Shown here: positions 11,501-19,853 of the stretch, in pieces
Layout of the letters: each line of letters opens with the position of its first letter
Position numbering within the stretch: position 1 is the first letter of the stretch
Source: JBPESP01 sp051710585
GTDB lineage: Bacteria > Pseudomonadota > Gammaproteobacteria > Enterobacterales > Enterobacteriaceae
Length of the DNA stretch: 64,000 nucleotides
Assembly (NCBI GenBank): GCA_051710585.1
Contig: JBPESP010000001.1
Location: forward strand, 124,001-188,000
Direction: 5' to 3'
Notes under the pieces: generated by a model
Told to the model about the DNA's origin: nothing
Seen by the model: only the letters and a program-made list of their open reading frames with translations
The model's database searches: none
Position numbers and translations under genes: made by a program

Positions 11501-11532
11501 GTATCTCTAATACGGAATAATGGAGGAAAATA

Positions 11533-12393
11533 ATGGCTGATGTTACTGGCGCTTCAATTAAAGAAGTGCGCGAACGTACCAGTGCGGGTATTATGGAATG
11601 TAAAAAAGCGTTGCTTGAAGCTCATGGTGATATTGAACTAGCTATCGATAACATGCGTAAGTCCGGTAAAGCCAAAGCTGCTAAAAAAGCAGGTCGCATT
11701 ACGGCAGAGGGCATCATTTTAACCAAAATCGCTCAAGATGGGAAATATGGCGTTATCATAGAGCTGAACTGTGAAACTGATTTCGTTAATAAAGACAGTG
11801 GCTTCAGAACTTTTGGTGACAAGGTTATCACCACTGCGCTAAACAAACGCATCACCGACATTGAAACGCTGCAAACTATATTTGAGGAACAACGTACCGC
11901 GCTGATATCCAAGATTACTGAAAACATTAATATCCGACGCCTTGGTTTTCTAGAAGGCGAGGAGCTCAGTTCTTATATGCACGGCGGGCGTATTGGCGTT
12001 ATAGTTTCCACCAGCGACGCCAACAAGGAACTAGCAAAGCATGTCGCCATGCATATTGCCGCCAACAAACCAGAATATATTAACCCGGATGATATCCCTG
12101 CGGACGTAATTGCCCGAGAGCATAAAATCCAACTCAACATTGCCATACAATCTGGTAAACCGTGTGAAATTGCTGAGAGAATAGTAGAAGGTCGTATGCG
12201 CAAGTTCATCACCGAAATTTCTATGACTGGCCAGTACTTCGTGGTAGACCAGAATAAGACTGTTGGTCAAATATTGAGCGAACATGGTGCTAAAATAAAT
12301 AATTTCATCCGTTTTGAAGTAGGCGAAGGCATTAAGAAAATTAAAGTAGATTTCACCGCCGAAGTAGCTAAGATGGTAAAGAATTTTAATTAA
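11533..12393 (+). CDS. tsf: Elongation factor Ts
   Basis: Guanine-nucleotide exchange factor that regenerates EF-Tu-GTP during translation. The 286 residues cover the N-terminal UBA-like domain (ASIKEVRERTSAGIMECKKA, residues 6-25) and the core with the TDFV motif (NCETDFVNKDSGF, about 78-90), which disrupts the Mg site of EF-Tu. Length matches E. coli (283). A strong Shine-Dalgarno (ggagg) precedes the ATG. Several usually conserved core positions are substituted, as often seen in symbiont genes, but no frameshift or stop is present. Confidence 0.97.
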   Translation: MADVTGASIKEVRERTSAGIMECKKALLEAHGDIELAIDNMRKSGKAKAAKKAGRITAEGIILTKIAQDGKYGVIIELNCETDFVNKDSGFRTFGDKVITTALNKRITDIETLQTIFEEQRTALISKITENINIRRLGFLEGEELSSYMHGGRIGVIVSTSDANKELAKHVAMHIAANKPEYINPDDIPADVIAREHKIQLNIAIQSGKPCEIAERIVEGRMRKFITEISMTGQYFVVDQNKTVGQILSEHGAKINNFIRFEVGEGIKKIKVDFTAEVAKMVKNFN

Positions 12394-12535
12394 TTTTTTT
12401 TGGAACCTCCAGCAAGAGACTATTCCGCTTTAACGAACAGAAATAATGTTAGATAACGTATGGCGCACTCATCAGGCGAATAAAGCACACAGGTCAGTTT
12501 TATCCCATTAAATCGCTCTCAAGGAATAAGATCAA

Positions 12536-13282
12536 ATGGCAACCAATACAAAATCCATTTACCAGCGTATCCTACTCAAATTGAGCGGTGAAGCCTTACA
12601 GGGCTCTAACGGTTTTTGTATCGATGCCAACATGCTAGACCGGATGGCCCAAGAGGTGAAAGAACTGGTGGAACTAGGTATTCAAGTGGGCATTGTCATC
12701 GGCGGCGGCAATTTATTCCGCGGCGCGGGACTGACGAAGGCTGGTATGAACAGCGTGGTAAGTGATCATATGGGAATGTTAGCGACTGTAATAAACGGTC
12801 TGGCGATGTACGACACATTATACCGCATCTATGTTAATGCTCGTCTAATGTCTGCCATTCCGCTAAACAGCGTCTGTGATAGTTACAGCTGGACAAAAGC
12901 CATTAGTTTATTGCGTAATAACTACGTTGTAATTTTCGCAGCCGGTACCGGAAATCCCTTTTTCACCACTGATTCCGCTGCCTGCCTACGCGGAATTGAA
13001 ATCGCAGCTGAAGCCGTGCTAAAAGCGACGAAAGTGGATGGCGTATTTTCCGCCGATCCAGTAAAATATCCAAATGCTACACTTTACGATAAGCTAAGCT
13101 ATCAAGATGTTCTGGAGAAAAAAATAAAAGTCATGGATCTAGCTGCCTTCACTCTGGCGCAGGATCATAATCTGCCAATACACGTGTTCAATATGAACAA
13201 GCCTGGCGCGCTAAGACGGGTAGTCATGGGTTATAAAGAAGGCACTTTAATTACCACAAGTAAAATACATAATGGAACATGA
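12536..13282 (+). CDS. pyrH: UMP kinase
   Basis: Phosphorylates UMP to UDP, an essential step in pyrimidine nucleotide supply. The 248 residues match E. coli PyrH (241) with a short C-terminal extension. Visible family segments are LKLSGEAL (about 14-21), VIGGGNLFRG (about 54-63), DHMGMLATVINGLAM, AGTGNPFFTTDSAACLRG and MNKPGALRRVVMG. An aaggaa site precedes the ATG at a suitable distance. The gene is separated by about 140 bases from tsf and the stop lies just before the frr region, consistent with the usual tsf-pyrH-frr order. Confidence 0.97.
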   Translation: MATNTKSIYQRILLKLSGEALQGSNGFCIDANMLDRMAQEVKELVELGIQVGIVIGGGNLFRGAGLTKAGMNSVVSDHMGMLATVINGLAMYDTLYRIYVNARLMSAIPLNSVCDSYSWTKAISLLRNNYVVIFAAGTGNPFFTTDSAACLRGIEIAAEAVLKATKVDGVFSADPVKYPNATLYDKLSYQDVLEKKIKVMDLAAFTLAQDHNLPIHVFNMNKPGALRRVVMGYKEGTLITTSKIHNGT

Positions 13283-13344
13283 CAATCAACAGCCATGGTA
13301 GTGTGTGTTCCAGCCCATATAACAAAGTCTCAAGGGCTCGTAAC

Positions 13345-13902
13345 TTGATTAATGAAATATATAAAGATGCTGAAATTCGCATGGAAAAATGCGTTAACGC
13401 GTTCAAAAGCCATATCAGAAAAATCCGTACGGGGCGCGCTTCTCCAAACCTGCTTGACGGTATTCAGATTAACTATTACGGGCAGCTAGTGCCACTACAC
13501 CAGCTAGCCAATATTATTACCGAGGATTCCCGTACCTTGGCTATCACTGTTTTTGATAGAACGCTTATACCGACGATAGAAAAAGCTATCATGACCTCTG
13601 ATCTATGGCTTAATCCATCTTCCGCTGGTACAGTGATTCGCGTACCGCTACCGCCGCTAACCGAAGAGCGCCGCCGCGACCTCATAAAAATCTTGCGGGC
13701 TGAGGCGGAGCAGAGCAGGGTATCAGTACGCAATGTCCGCCGCTTTGCCAATGACAAAGCGAAAGTGCTCTTAAAAGAAAAATCTCTCGATAGAGATGAA
13801 GATTATCGTTTTCAGGACAAGATCCAGCAGCTAACTGACACCTGGATTAAAGAGCTTGATAAGGCCCTGGCAAAAAAAGAATCTGAATTAACGGAGATTT
13901 AA
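13345..13902 (+). CDS. frr: Ribosome recycling factor
   Basis: Splits post-termination ribosomes together with EF-G. The open frame extends back to an ATG at 13279 overlapping the pyrH stop, but family alignment places the start at a TTG at 13345: LINEIYKDAEIRMEKCV corresponds to E. coli MISDIRKDAEVRMDKCV. That gives 185 residues, exactly the E. coli length. A caaggg site lies upstream of the TTG. The helical domain segments FKSHIRKIRTGRASPNLLDG and RVPLPPLTEERRRDL are conserved. The 22-codon upstream stretch has no family counterpart. A terminator overlaps the stop codon. Confidence 0.95.
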   Translation: MINEIYKDAEIRMEKCVNAFKSHIRKIRTGRASPNLLDGIQINYYGQLVPLHQLANIITEDSRTLAITVFDRTLIPTIEKAIMTSDLWLNPSSAGTVIRVPLPPLTEERRRDLIKILRAEAEQSRVSVRNVRRFANDKAKVLLKEKSLDRDEDYRFQDKIQQLTDTWIKELDKALAKKESELTEI

Positions 13903-13919
13903 TCTCCGTTAATTTTTTG
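13887..13919 (+). terminator. Rho-independent terminator of frr
   Basis: A 13-bp perfect stem (13887-13899 with 13901-13913) around a one-base centre is followed by a run of T. The frr stop codon at 13900-13902 lies inside the hairpin. It ends the rpsB-frr transcription block. Confidence 0.85.
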
Positions 13920-13929
13920 TGTAACGACC

Positions 13930-14665
13930 GTCATAGACAAAAAACCGTATTATCACCTTCAAACTAAAAATTTCCTTCATATTCCAGCGTGCTATCAAAT
14001 TATCTTCATGCGGCATTTGATAATTTTGATAGCACCAGCTTCTATTGATATCCTTTCGGTGGTAAGGAAACATCCCAATAAATACGCCCTTTTATGTTAG
14101 TGGCTGGAATAATACTACCTTGACAACCAAGGAACAGGTAGCGAGTAGTGTTACTGCCACCGCCTTATTATTATACGTATAATTGGCTTATAAGTTATGC
14201 GCACTGATTGTTTAATATGTGCTAAATATAGATAAAAATCCTGGTGTATCATCCAGAAATTTATCTTCTACCTCTATAAAATGCTATATTGACGGCAGTG
14301 TTCTAATATAATTGAGATCCCCTGATATATACACGCCATCACTCACCTGTTGGTGCACCCCAACAGGTACCGTACAGCATTTCAAAATGCTGTATCTTTC
14401 CATTATATAGCGCGCTGTCCTCCCTGCAACTGCTCTGTCAACGCTAGTTAGTTAAGCAAGCGCAAGATGCTGTATAAGCTTAATGCTACCATGAAATTAC
14501 ATGGACGGCGTTTTTTTTGCACAGCAATATTCATTTTGCCGATATCATCACCGTAAAATAGGCGGATTCTGTAATAAATTAACCTTCCTAAATCAGCTAG
14601 CGTGGAAGAAATGCTGCCCATTAAAAAGCCTAGCGCAGAAAAAAGAGATCCACCAGCGCGTTTGA
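13930..14665 (+). pseudogene. dxr: dxr relic (DXP reductoisomerase)
   Basis: Dxr makes MEP, the second step of the MEP isoprenoid pathway. Between frr and uppS only about 770 bases remain where a gene of about 1.2 kb belongs. The 3' part is readable on the plus strand: LNATMKLHGRRF near 14480-14515 (family LNAANEITVAAF), then AFFLHSNIHFADIIT near 14507-14552 (family AAFLAQQIRFTDIAA), in shifting frames. The 5' two thirds are deleted or unrecognisable and contain hairpins at 13989-14035, 14345-14368 and 14373-14394. Gene order frr-dxr-uppS supports the call. It cannot encode an enzyme. Confidence 0.75.
13989..14035. repeat. Near-perfect inverted repeat inside the dxr relic
   Basis: A 16-base arm at 13989-14004 and a 17-base arm at 14019-14035 pair throughout apart from one bulged base, with a 14-base loop. 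It lies downstream of the frr terminator. Confidence 0.7.
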
Positions 14666-14718
14666 GACCCTTTTCCAGATAAAACGTGATATTCTCACAA
14701 AGGAAGTATTTAAGCGTG

Positions 14719-15483
14719 ATGTCATCCGAAAATCACAAAAAACCGAAAGCGTTGCTTTCCTCCTCACCACGCCATGTGGCTATTATTATGGATGGGAACG
14801 GTCGCTGGGCCCAAAACCGAGGGAAATTACGTATCTCCGGTCACCAAGCCGGCGTCAAATCTGTCCGACGCGCAGTAAACTTTGCTGTCAGCCACCATTT
14901 CGACGCGTTGACACTATATGCATTCAGCAGCGAAAACTGGAACCGACCCAGCCAAGAAGTATCTGCGCTGATGGAGCTGTTTGTCCGGGCACTAGATAAC
15001 GAAGTAAAAAGCCTACATAAGTATAACGTCCGGCTACGAATCATCGGTGATACTTCGCGTTTCGGCATGCTTTTGCAGGAGCAAATCCGCCGTTCCGAGG
15101 CACTAACCTACAATAATAATGGGTTGACATTGAATATCGCTGCGAACTATAGCGGACGTTGGGATATCATTCATGGTGTAAAGCAACTTTTTGCACAAGT
15201 GCAAAAAGGTATTTTGCGACCTGACCAGATAAATGAGGACGCTTTGTGCCAAGTAATCTGCATGCACGAGCTAGCCCCAGTGGATCTTGTTATTCGTACC
15301 GGAGGGGAACATCGCATCAGTAATTTTTTGCTGTGGCAGATTGCCTATGCAGAGCTATTTTTTACAGATGTATTATGGCCAGATTTTAATGACGCTATTT
15401 TTGAAGGTGCGCTGAATGCTTTTGCCAAACGCAATCGGCGCTTCGGCAGAACAACAACACATAATGATCCTAATACATCCTAG
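14719..15483 (+). CDS. uppS: Undecaprenyl diphosphate synthase
   Basis: Condenses isopentenyl diphosphate onto farnesyl diphosphate to make the C55 lipid carrier for peptidoglycan and O-antigen. Conserved segments include HVAIIMDGNGRWAQNRGK with the catalytic Asp, AFSSENWNRP, and VIRTGGEHRISNFLLWQIAY. The frame is open back to 14686, but an aaggaag site at 14699-14705 points to GTG 14716 or ATG 14719; I use the ATG, giving 254 residues (E. coli 253). The gene stands between dead dxr and dead cdsA in the normal enterobacterial order. Its product needs precursors made through pathway steps partly lost in this window. Confidence 0.95.
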   Translation: MSSENHKKPKALLSSSPRHVAIIMDGNGRWAQNRGKLRISGHQAGVKSVRRAVNFAVSHHFDALTLYAFSSENWNRPSQEVSALMELFVRALDNEVKSLHKYNVRLRIIGDTSRFGMLLQEQIRRSEALTYNNNGLTLNIAANYSGRWDIIHGVKQLFAQVQKGILRPDQINEDALCQVICMHELAPVDLVIRTGGEHRISNFLLWQIAYAELFFTDVLWPDFNDAIFEGALNAFAKRNRRFGRTTTHNDPNTS

Positions 15484-15489
15484 GGAGAT

Positions 15490-15995
15490 TTTTTTTACTG
15501 AAGTAAAAGCCTGATTATTACCTTTGTCCTAATAGACATCTTTATCGTCATACTATTTTTTTTGCTAACGGAAGCTACTTCGCCCTGATCAACTCTTGCG
15601 ATGTGTATACTTATAGCTTCGGAAAAAGTCAGCTTGCAGGACTAACCTTGCACACTCATACCATCTAGCATTTACCTTGCTATTATTTGCCACCTGTTGC
15701 TATTATTTGCCACCTGTGAATAGCCCAGTTATACCACCATATCTGCCAGAACCTCTACCGGAAACCCATTTTATATGTGAATGTCTTATACGGATAAAAT
15801 ATGCCCTCTTAGAAGCGAGTCTACTCTGGGCTGATGGCTTGTCGCACTGACGTTAGTGTTGACTAATCTAGCCAAAATATGCTTAAGTGAAAAGGCCGGC
15901 ATTTTAGATCGTATGGATAACCTAACCGCCGCAATACTGCTTTTATTTTGTCCAATACTGCTATTCTTTAACGCTATTTAAGTCTATATTAAAAG
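15490..15995 (+). pseudogene. cdsA: cdsA relic (CDP-diglyceride synthase)
   Basis: CdsA makes CDP-diacylglycerol, the precursor of all bacterial phospholipids. About 500 of some 860 bases remain. The C-terminal signature is still clear on the plus strand near 15890-15985: KAGILDRMDNLTAAILLLF against the family GHGGILDRIDSLTAAVPVF. Just before it VALTLVLTNLAKICLSE fits the SVLGDLTESMFKRE region with the segment IKDSGHLIP deleted. The N-terminal membrane segments are lost. Position between uppS and the rseP relic is canonical. Confidence 0.75.
15677..15716. repeat. Tandem duplication of 20 bp
   Basis: Two perfect 20-bp copies lie head to tail at 15677-15696 and 15697-15716 inside the cdsA relic. 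They look like a recent slippage event in unconstrained DNA. Confidence 0.85.
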
Positions 15996-16000
15996 TGCTT

Positions 16001-17014
16001 ATGCTGTTTTTTATTCTTAACCGTATTTATCGTAACGTTGGGAGTTTATATTACGGTGTAGAAGTTCGAGTATTTCTAAACTAGAACGGCTTTACGGCAT
16101 GATGGGATGGGATGGTAGAACGGTTTTCCATCGGTTTCTGATATATAATATGATATAAGTATGAGAAACGTAAAATAAAATATGTTATAGGCTGCTATTC
16201 CCTATATAGATATATTAAAATATTGGATAAGCAGATAGAGATATCATCGCGTCAGAATATCTTAATGTAGCATTAAACCACAAAACCGCCTTGCGGCGAC
16301 GCCATAATTATGGTTGCCAGATAAGTATTTAACTTACTTTTCACTATTTTACCTATACTGGCTGGTGTTTATTAATTGGAATGCCAAATTATCGGTCGAT
16401 GATTAACGAAGTGTCCCCTCATTTTATCGAGCTTCAGGCTTATTTTTCCAAAAAATATAACTTAAGTTTGTTGACGACTTTATAGAGGTCCATACTAGCT
16501 CAGCAGCAATAAAAGTCGATTTGCAAGACGGCAAAAATAGCGCTAAAGTCAACGCACTAAACTAGTGATTAAGAGGGAAGAAGAGGAGCTTGTTTGAGAG
16601 CGTTATACTGAATTATCCCGCTACTATGTCGGGGGGCTGACCAAGGCTGTAAAAACCTGGTATCTGATATGCCTTATGATCAATATATTATTAGGTAATT
16701 TAATAGCTGAGGATATTAAGCTAAACAATCTAAGCAAGCTGATTTAAATCCCTCCAAGGGAGCAGGGAAATCAAAGAAATACGGGTTGATTTATTACCTG
16801 ATTTTTTTTCCGCAAATAAGCATCAATTTTAGAATTATCAATATGTTCTTATTACTGATGATTAGATGATGATTATTTGCTATTGCTAGCAATAAAAAAC
16901 TCAAGAGAAGGCCCGATTTCTGAACAAGTGTATAACTTTATTTACCTTTTCAGATCAATTTTACTGGTACTTCTAATGAATCTTGCTTTTTTTAACGATT
17001 TCTCCAGGTTATAA
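16001..17014 (+). pseudogene. rseP: rseP relic (site-2 membrane protease)
   Basis: RseP cleaves anti-sigma factor RseA and clears signal peptides. About 1.0 of 1.35 kb remains with frameshifts and stops. Readable pieces in order: FIVTLGVYITV near 16029-16061 (family FIVALGVLITVHEFGH; the zinc-binding HEFGH is destroyed), SSAAIKVDLQDG near 16500-16535 (PDZ region NSAASKAGLQAG), LLLLAIKNSREGPISEQV near 16872-16925 and SILLVLLMNLAFFNDFSRL followed by the original stop at 17012-17014. It sits directly upstream of bamA as in E. coli, and may still contain promoter sequence for bamA. Confidence 0.85.
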
Positions 17015-17052
17015 GAACCTGAGATCATGTTAGGAAGAACGCATAAACCACA

Positions 17053-19482
17053 ATGGTAATAAAAAGGTGGCTCACAGCGGCGCTACTTCTTAATAGTACC
17101 GCCGTATACAGTGTAACAAACGGGTTCATAGTAAAGGACATTCATTTCGAAGGACTGCAACGAGTTTCCGTCAGTGCAGCGTTACTCAGTATACCAATCC
17201 GCCCTGGTGACAAAGTGACCGATGAAAATATTGGCAATACTATCCGTGCGCTCTTTGCTACTGGAAATTTTGAAAATATACGAGTAGTGCGTGACGAAGA
17301 TTTACTGGTTATACAGGTCAAAGAACGTCCGACTATTGCCAGTATCACTTTCTCCGGAAATAAGGCAGTAAAGAGAGAGACGCTCAAGCAAAACCTGAAT
17401 ACCAATGGTGTTCGGATCGGCGATGCCCTTGACCGCAGTACTATTTTCAATATCGAAAAAAGTCTTAAGGACTTCTATTACAGCGCTGGAAAATACAGCG
17501 CCACGATTAAGGTAGTAGTTACACCACTACCACGTAACCGTGTTGATCTAAAACTGGTCTTTAACGAAGGTGTATCGGCAAAAATTCAGAAAATTAATAT
17601 TGTCGGTAACCATGCTTTTACGATCAATGAACTGATTTCACATTTCCAGTTGTGTGATAAAGCGCCATGGTGGAACGTGATAAATAATTGTAAATACCAA
17701 AAACAAAAATTGACCGACGACCTTAAAACCCTGCGTAGATTTTATATTAACCGCGGCTATGCCCGGTTTAATATAAAATCTACGCAGGTCAGCCTGACGC
17801 CGGATAAAAAGAGTATCTATATCACCCTGAATATCACTGAAGGTGCGCAATACAAGCTATCCGGTATAGTAGTCAACAGCAATATGGCTGACCATTCCGC
17901 TGAAATTGAGCAATTAGCCAAGGTACAGCCTGGTGAACTGTACAACAGCGACAAGGTTACAAAGATAGAGAACGACATCAAGGAATTTCTGGGTCGTTAC
18001 GGCTATGCGTATCCCTATGTGAAAACCGAAATGGTAATCAACGAGACAGATAAAACGATAAAGCTACACATCAGCGTCGATACGAGAAAACGATTCTACG
18101 TCCACCAGATACGTTTTGAAGGTAACGATATCACCAAAGATTCCGTGCTGCGCCGTGAAATGCGCCAGATGGAAGGTGCTTGGCTCAGCACTAATCTGGT
18201 CTCCAAAGGTAAAGAGCGCCTGAATCGCCTGGGGTACTTTGAAAGTGTAGAAACCGAGATCCAGCTTCTTCCAAATTCACCGAATCAGGTAGACGTGCTC
18301 TACAAAGTGAAAGAGCGTAACACTGGTAGTATCAATATCGGTATAGGCCTCGGGACCGAGAGTGGCATCAGCTTTCAGTTCATTATTCAGCAAGATAACT
18401 GGCTAGGGACAGGTAACTTCGTTAACTTTAGTGGAACTAAAAATGACTATAAAAACTATGTAAAACTGTCGATAACTGATCCGTACTTCACGGTAGATGG
18501 TGTCAGTCTTAGTGGCAAAATATTCTATAGCGACTTCAGAGCTGATAATGCGAACTTGTCCGATTATGATATGCGTAGCTATAGCCTAGGTACTAAGCTT
18601 AGCTTCCCGATAAGCGAAAATTGTTCGCTAAATTTTAGCTTGGATTACGTACATGATGATCTTACAAATATGCAGCCGCAGGTAACAATGTGGCGCTATC
18701 TAGAAAGCATCGGTATCAGTCCAAAGGTAGTTAGCACCAATAAGACGAATAGCGACGCTGATTTTAGCGCTGATGATTTATTCTTATCGATAGGATGGAA
18801 CTACAATAATCTGGATCGTGGCTATTTTCCAACTACCGGCTCGTACGCTAACCTGACCGGTAAAGTGACAATACCAGGCTCTGATAACAAATATTACAAA
18901 ATAATTTTCGACGGCAACCATTACATCCCACTTAGTGAAAGTGGAAACTGGGTGCTGATGGGGCACGCTCACGCTGGTTTCGCCAATGGTTTAAGTGAAA
19001 GGGATGTACCATTCTACGACAACTTCTGCGCGGGCGGTTCTAATACGCTACGCGGTTTCCATTCTAATACTATTGGTCCAAAAGCAGCCTATTATAAGTG
19101 TAATAACAGCAATACCCACTATAGTGATTGTCCAGTAGATAAATCTAACGAAGCCGTAGGCGGTAACGCAATGGCAATTGGCAGCGCCGAACTTATTGTA
19201 CCGACCCCATTCTTGAATGAAAAGTATGCTAACTCAGTGCGCACTTCGCTGTTTATCGATGGTGGTACCGTGTGGGATACTGGTTGGCAAAATACCAGCG
19301 CCGCCAGCGCTGCCGGTATTTCGGACTATAGCGATCCTGGCAATATCCGCATTTCTAGCGGTATCGCCCTGCAGTGGATGTCGCCTTTGGGGCCGTTGGT
19401 ATTCTCTTATGCGCAGCCGATCAAAAAATACGACGGTGATAAGTTAGAACAGTTCCAGTTTAATTTTGGTAAAACGTGGTGA
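17053..19482 (+). CDS. bamA: Outer-membrane assembly factor BamA
   Basis: Central beta-barrel of the BAM complex that inserts outer-membrane proteins. The 809 residues are full length (E. coli 810). Residues 1 to about 20 form a signal peptide (KRWLTAALLLNSTAVYS), five POTRA domains span roughly 22-420 and the 16-strand barrel follows. Conserved pieces include VKERPTIASITFSGNK, RREMRQMEGAWL, the loop-6 motif as LRGF in NTLRGFHSNTIGPKA (normally VRGF) and the C-terminal FNFGKTW ending in the aromatic recognition residue. The ATG is preceded by aggaag at a rather long 15 bases. Downstream skp is dead. Confidence 0.97.
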   Translation: MVIKRWLTAALLLNSTAVYSVTNGFIVKDIHFEGLQRVSVSAALLSIPIRPGDKVTDENIGNTIRALFATGNFENIRVVRDEDLLVIQVKERPTIASITFSGNKAVKRETLKQNLNTNGVRIGDALDRSTIFNIEKSLKDFYYSAGKYSATIKVVVTPLPRNRVDLKLVFNEGVSAKIQKINIVGNHAFTINELISHFQLCDKAPWWNVINNCKYQKQKLTDDLKTLRRFYINRGYARFNIKSTQVSLTPDKKSIYITLNITEGAQYKLSGIVVNSNMADHSAEIEQLAKVQPGELYNSDKVTKIENDIKEFLGRYGYAYPYVKTEMVINETDKTIKLHISVDTRKRFYVHQIRFEGNDITKDSVLRREMRQMEGAWLSTNLVSKGKERLNRLGYFESVETEIQLLPNSPNQVDVLYKVKERNTGSINIGIGLGTESGISFQFIIQQDNWLGTGNFVNFSGTKNDYKNYVKLSITDPYFTVDGVSLSGKIFYSDFRADNANLSDYDMRSYSLGTKLSFPISENCSLNFSLDYVHDDLTNMQPQVTMWRYLESIGISPKVVSTNKTNSDADFSADDLFLSIGWNYNNLDRGYFPTTGSYANLTGKVTIPGSDNKYYKIIFDGNHYIPLSESGNWVLMGHAHAGFANGLSERDVPFYDNFCAGGSNTLRGFHSNTIGPKAAYYKCNNSNTHYSDCPVDKSNEAVGGNAMAIGSAELIVPTPFLNEKYANSVRTSLFIDGGTVWDTGWQNTSAASAAGISDYSDPGNIRISSGIALQWMSPLGPLVFSYAQPIKKYDGDKLEQFQFNFGKTW

Positions 19483-19853
19483 TATTATCAGAGGTGGTAT
19501 ATACAGATAATAAATAGAGCAAAAGAGGTATTAATGTAGTAAAAGATATTTTTAAACGCATATTTTTTATCATCTCCTGGCTTTACATTGAAGCAAAATA
19601 TAAATAATATTTTAGAAAATTTGTGATAGATTCATGTGGGATACACTAGTAAAGTGTAGATATTTGCGTAAGATAATAACCAACGCTAATGAGGAGGAAA
19701 ATAACAAAACTATAAATCATATTCAAGATGTAGTGAAGAAAGAAGTGTAGTTACCAAAGAAATCTACGACGTGTAAGCGATATTAACGCTGGAGCTTTTT
19801 CCACTACTAACATTAAAGACATCAACACTAACGTTTTGGACTAGATTAAATAA
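19483..19853 (+). pseudogene. skp: skp relic (periplasmic OMP chaperone)
   Basis: Skp escorts unfolded outer-membrane proteins across the periplasm. The 3' half is readable directly after bamA: NEEENNKTINHIQDVVKKEV near 19690-19750 (family SNEERGKLVTRIQTAVKSVA), then INAGAFSTTNIKDINTNVLD near 19790-19842 (family VDANAVAYNSSDVKDITADVL), ending in IK and a stop. An internal stop and frameshifts are present and the 5' part is not recognisable. Confidence 0.7.
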
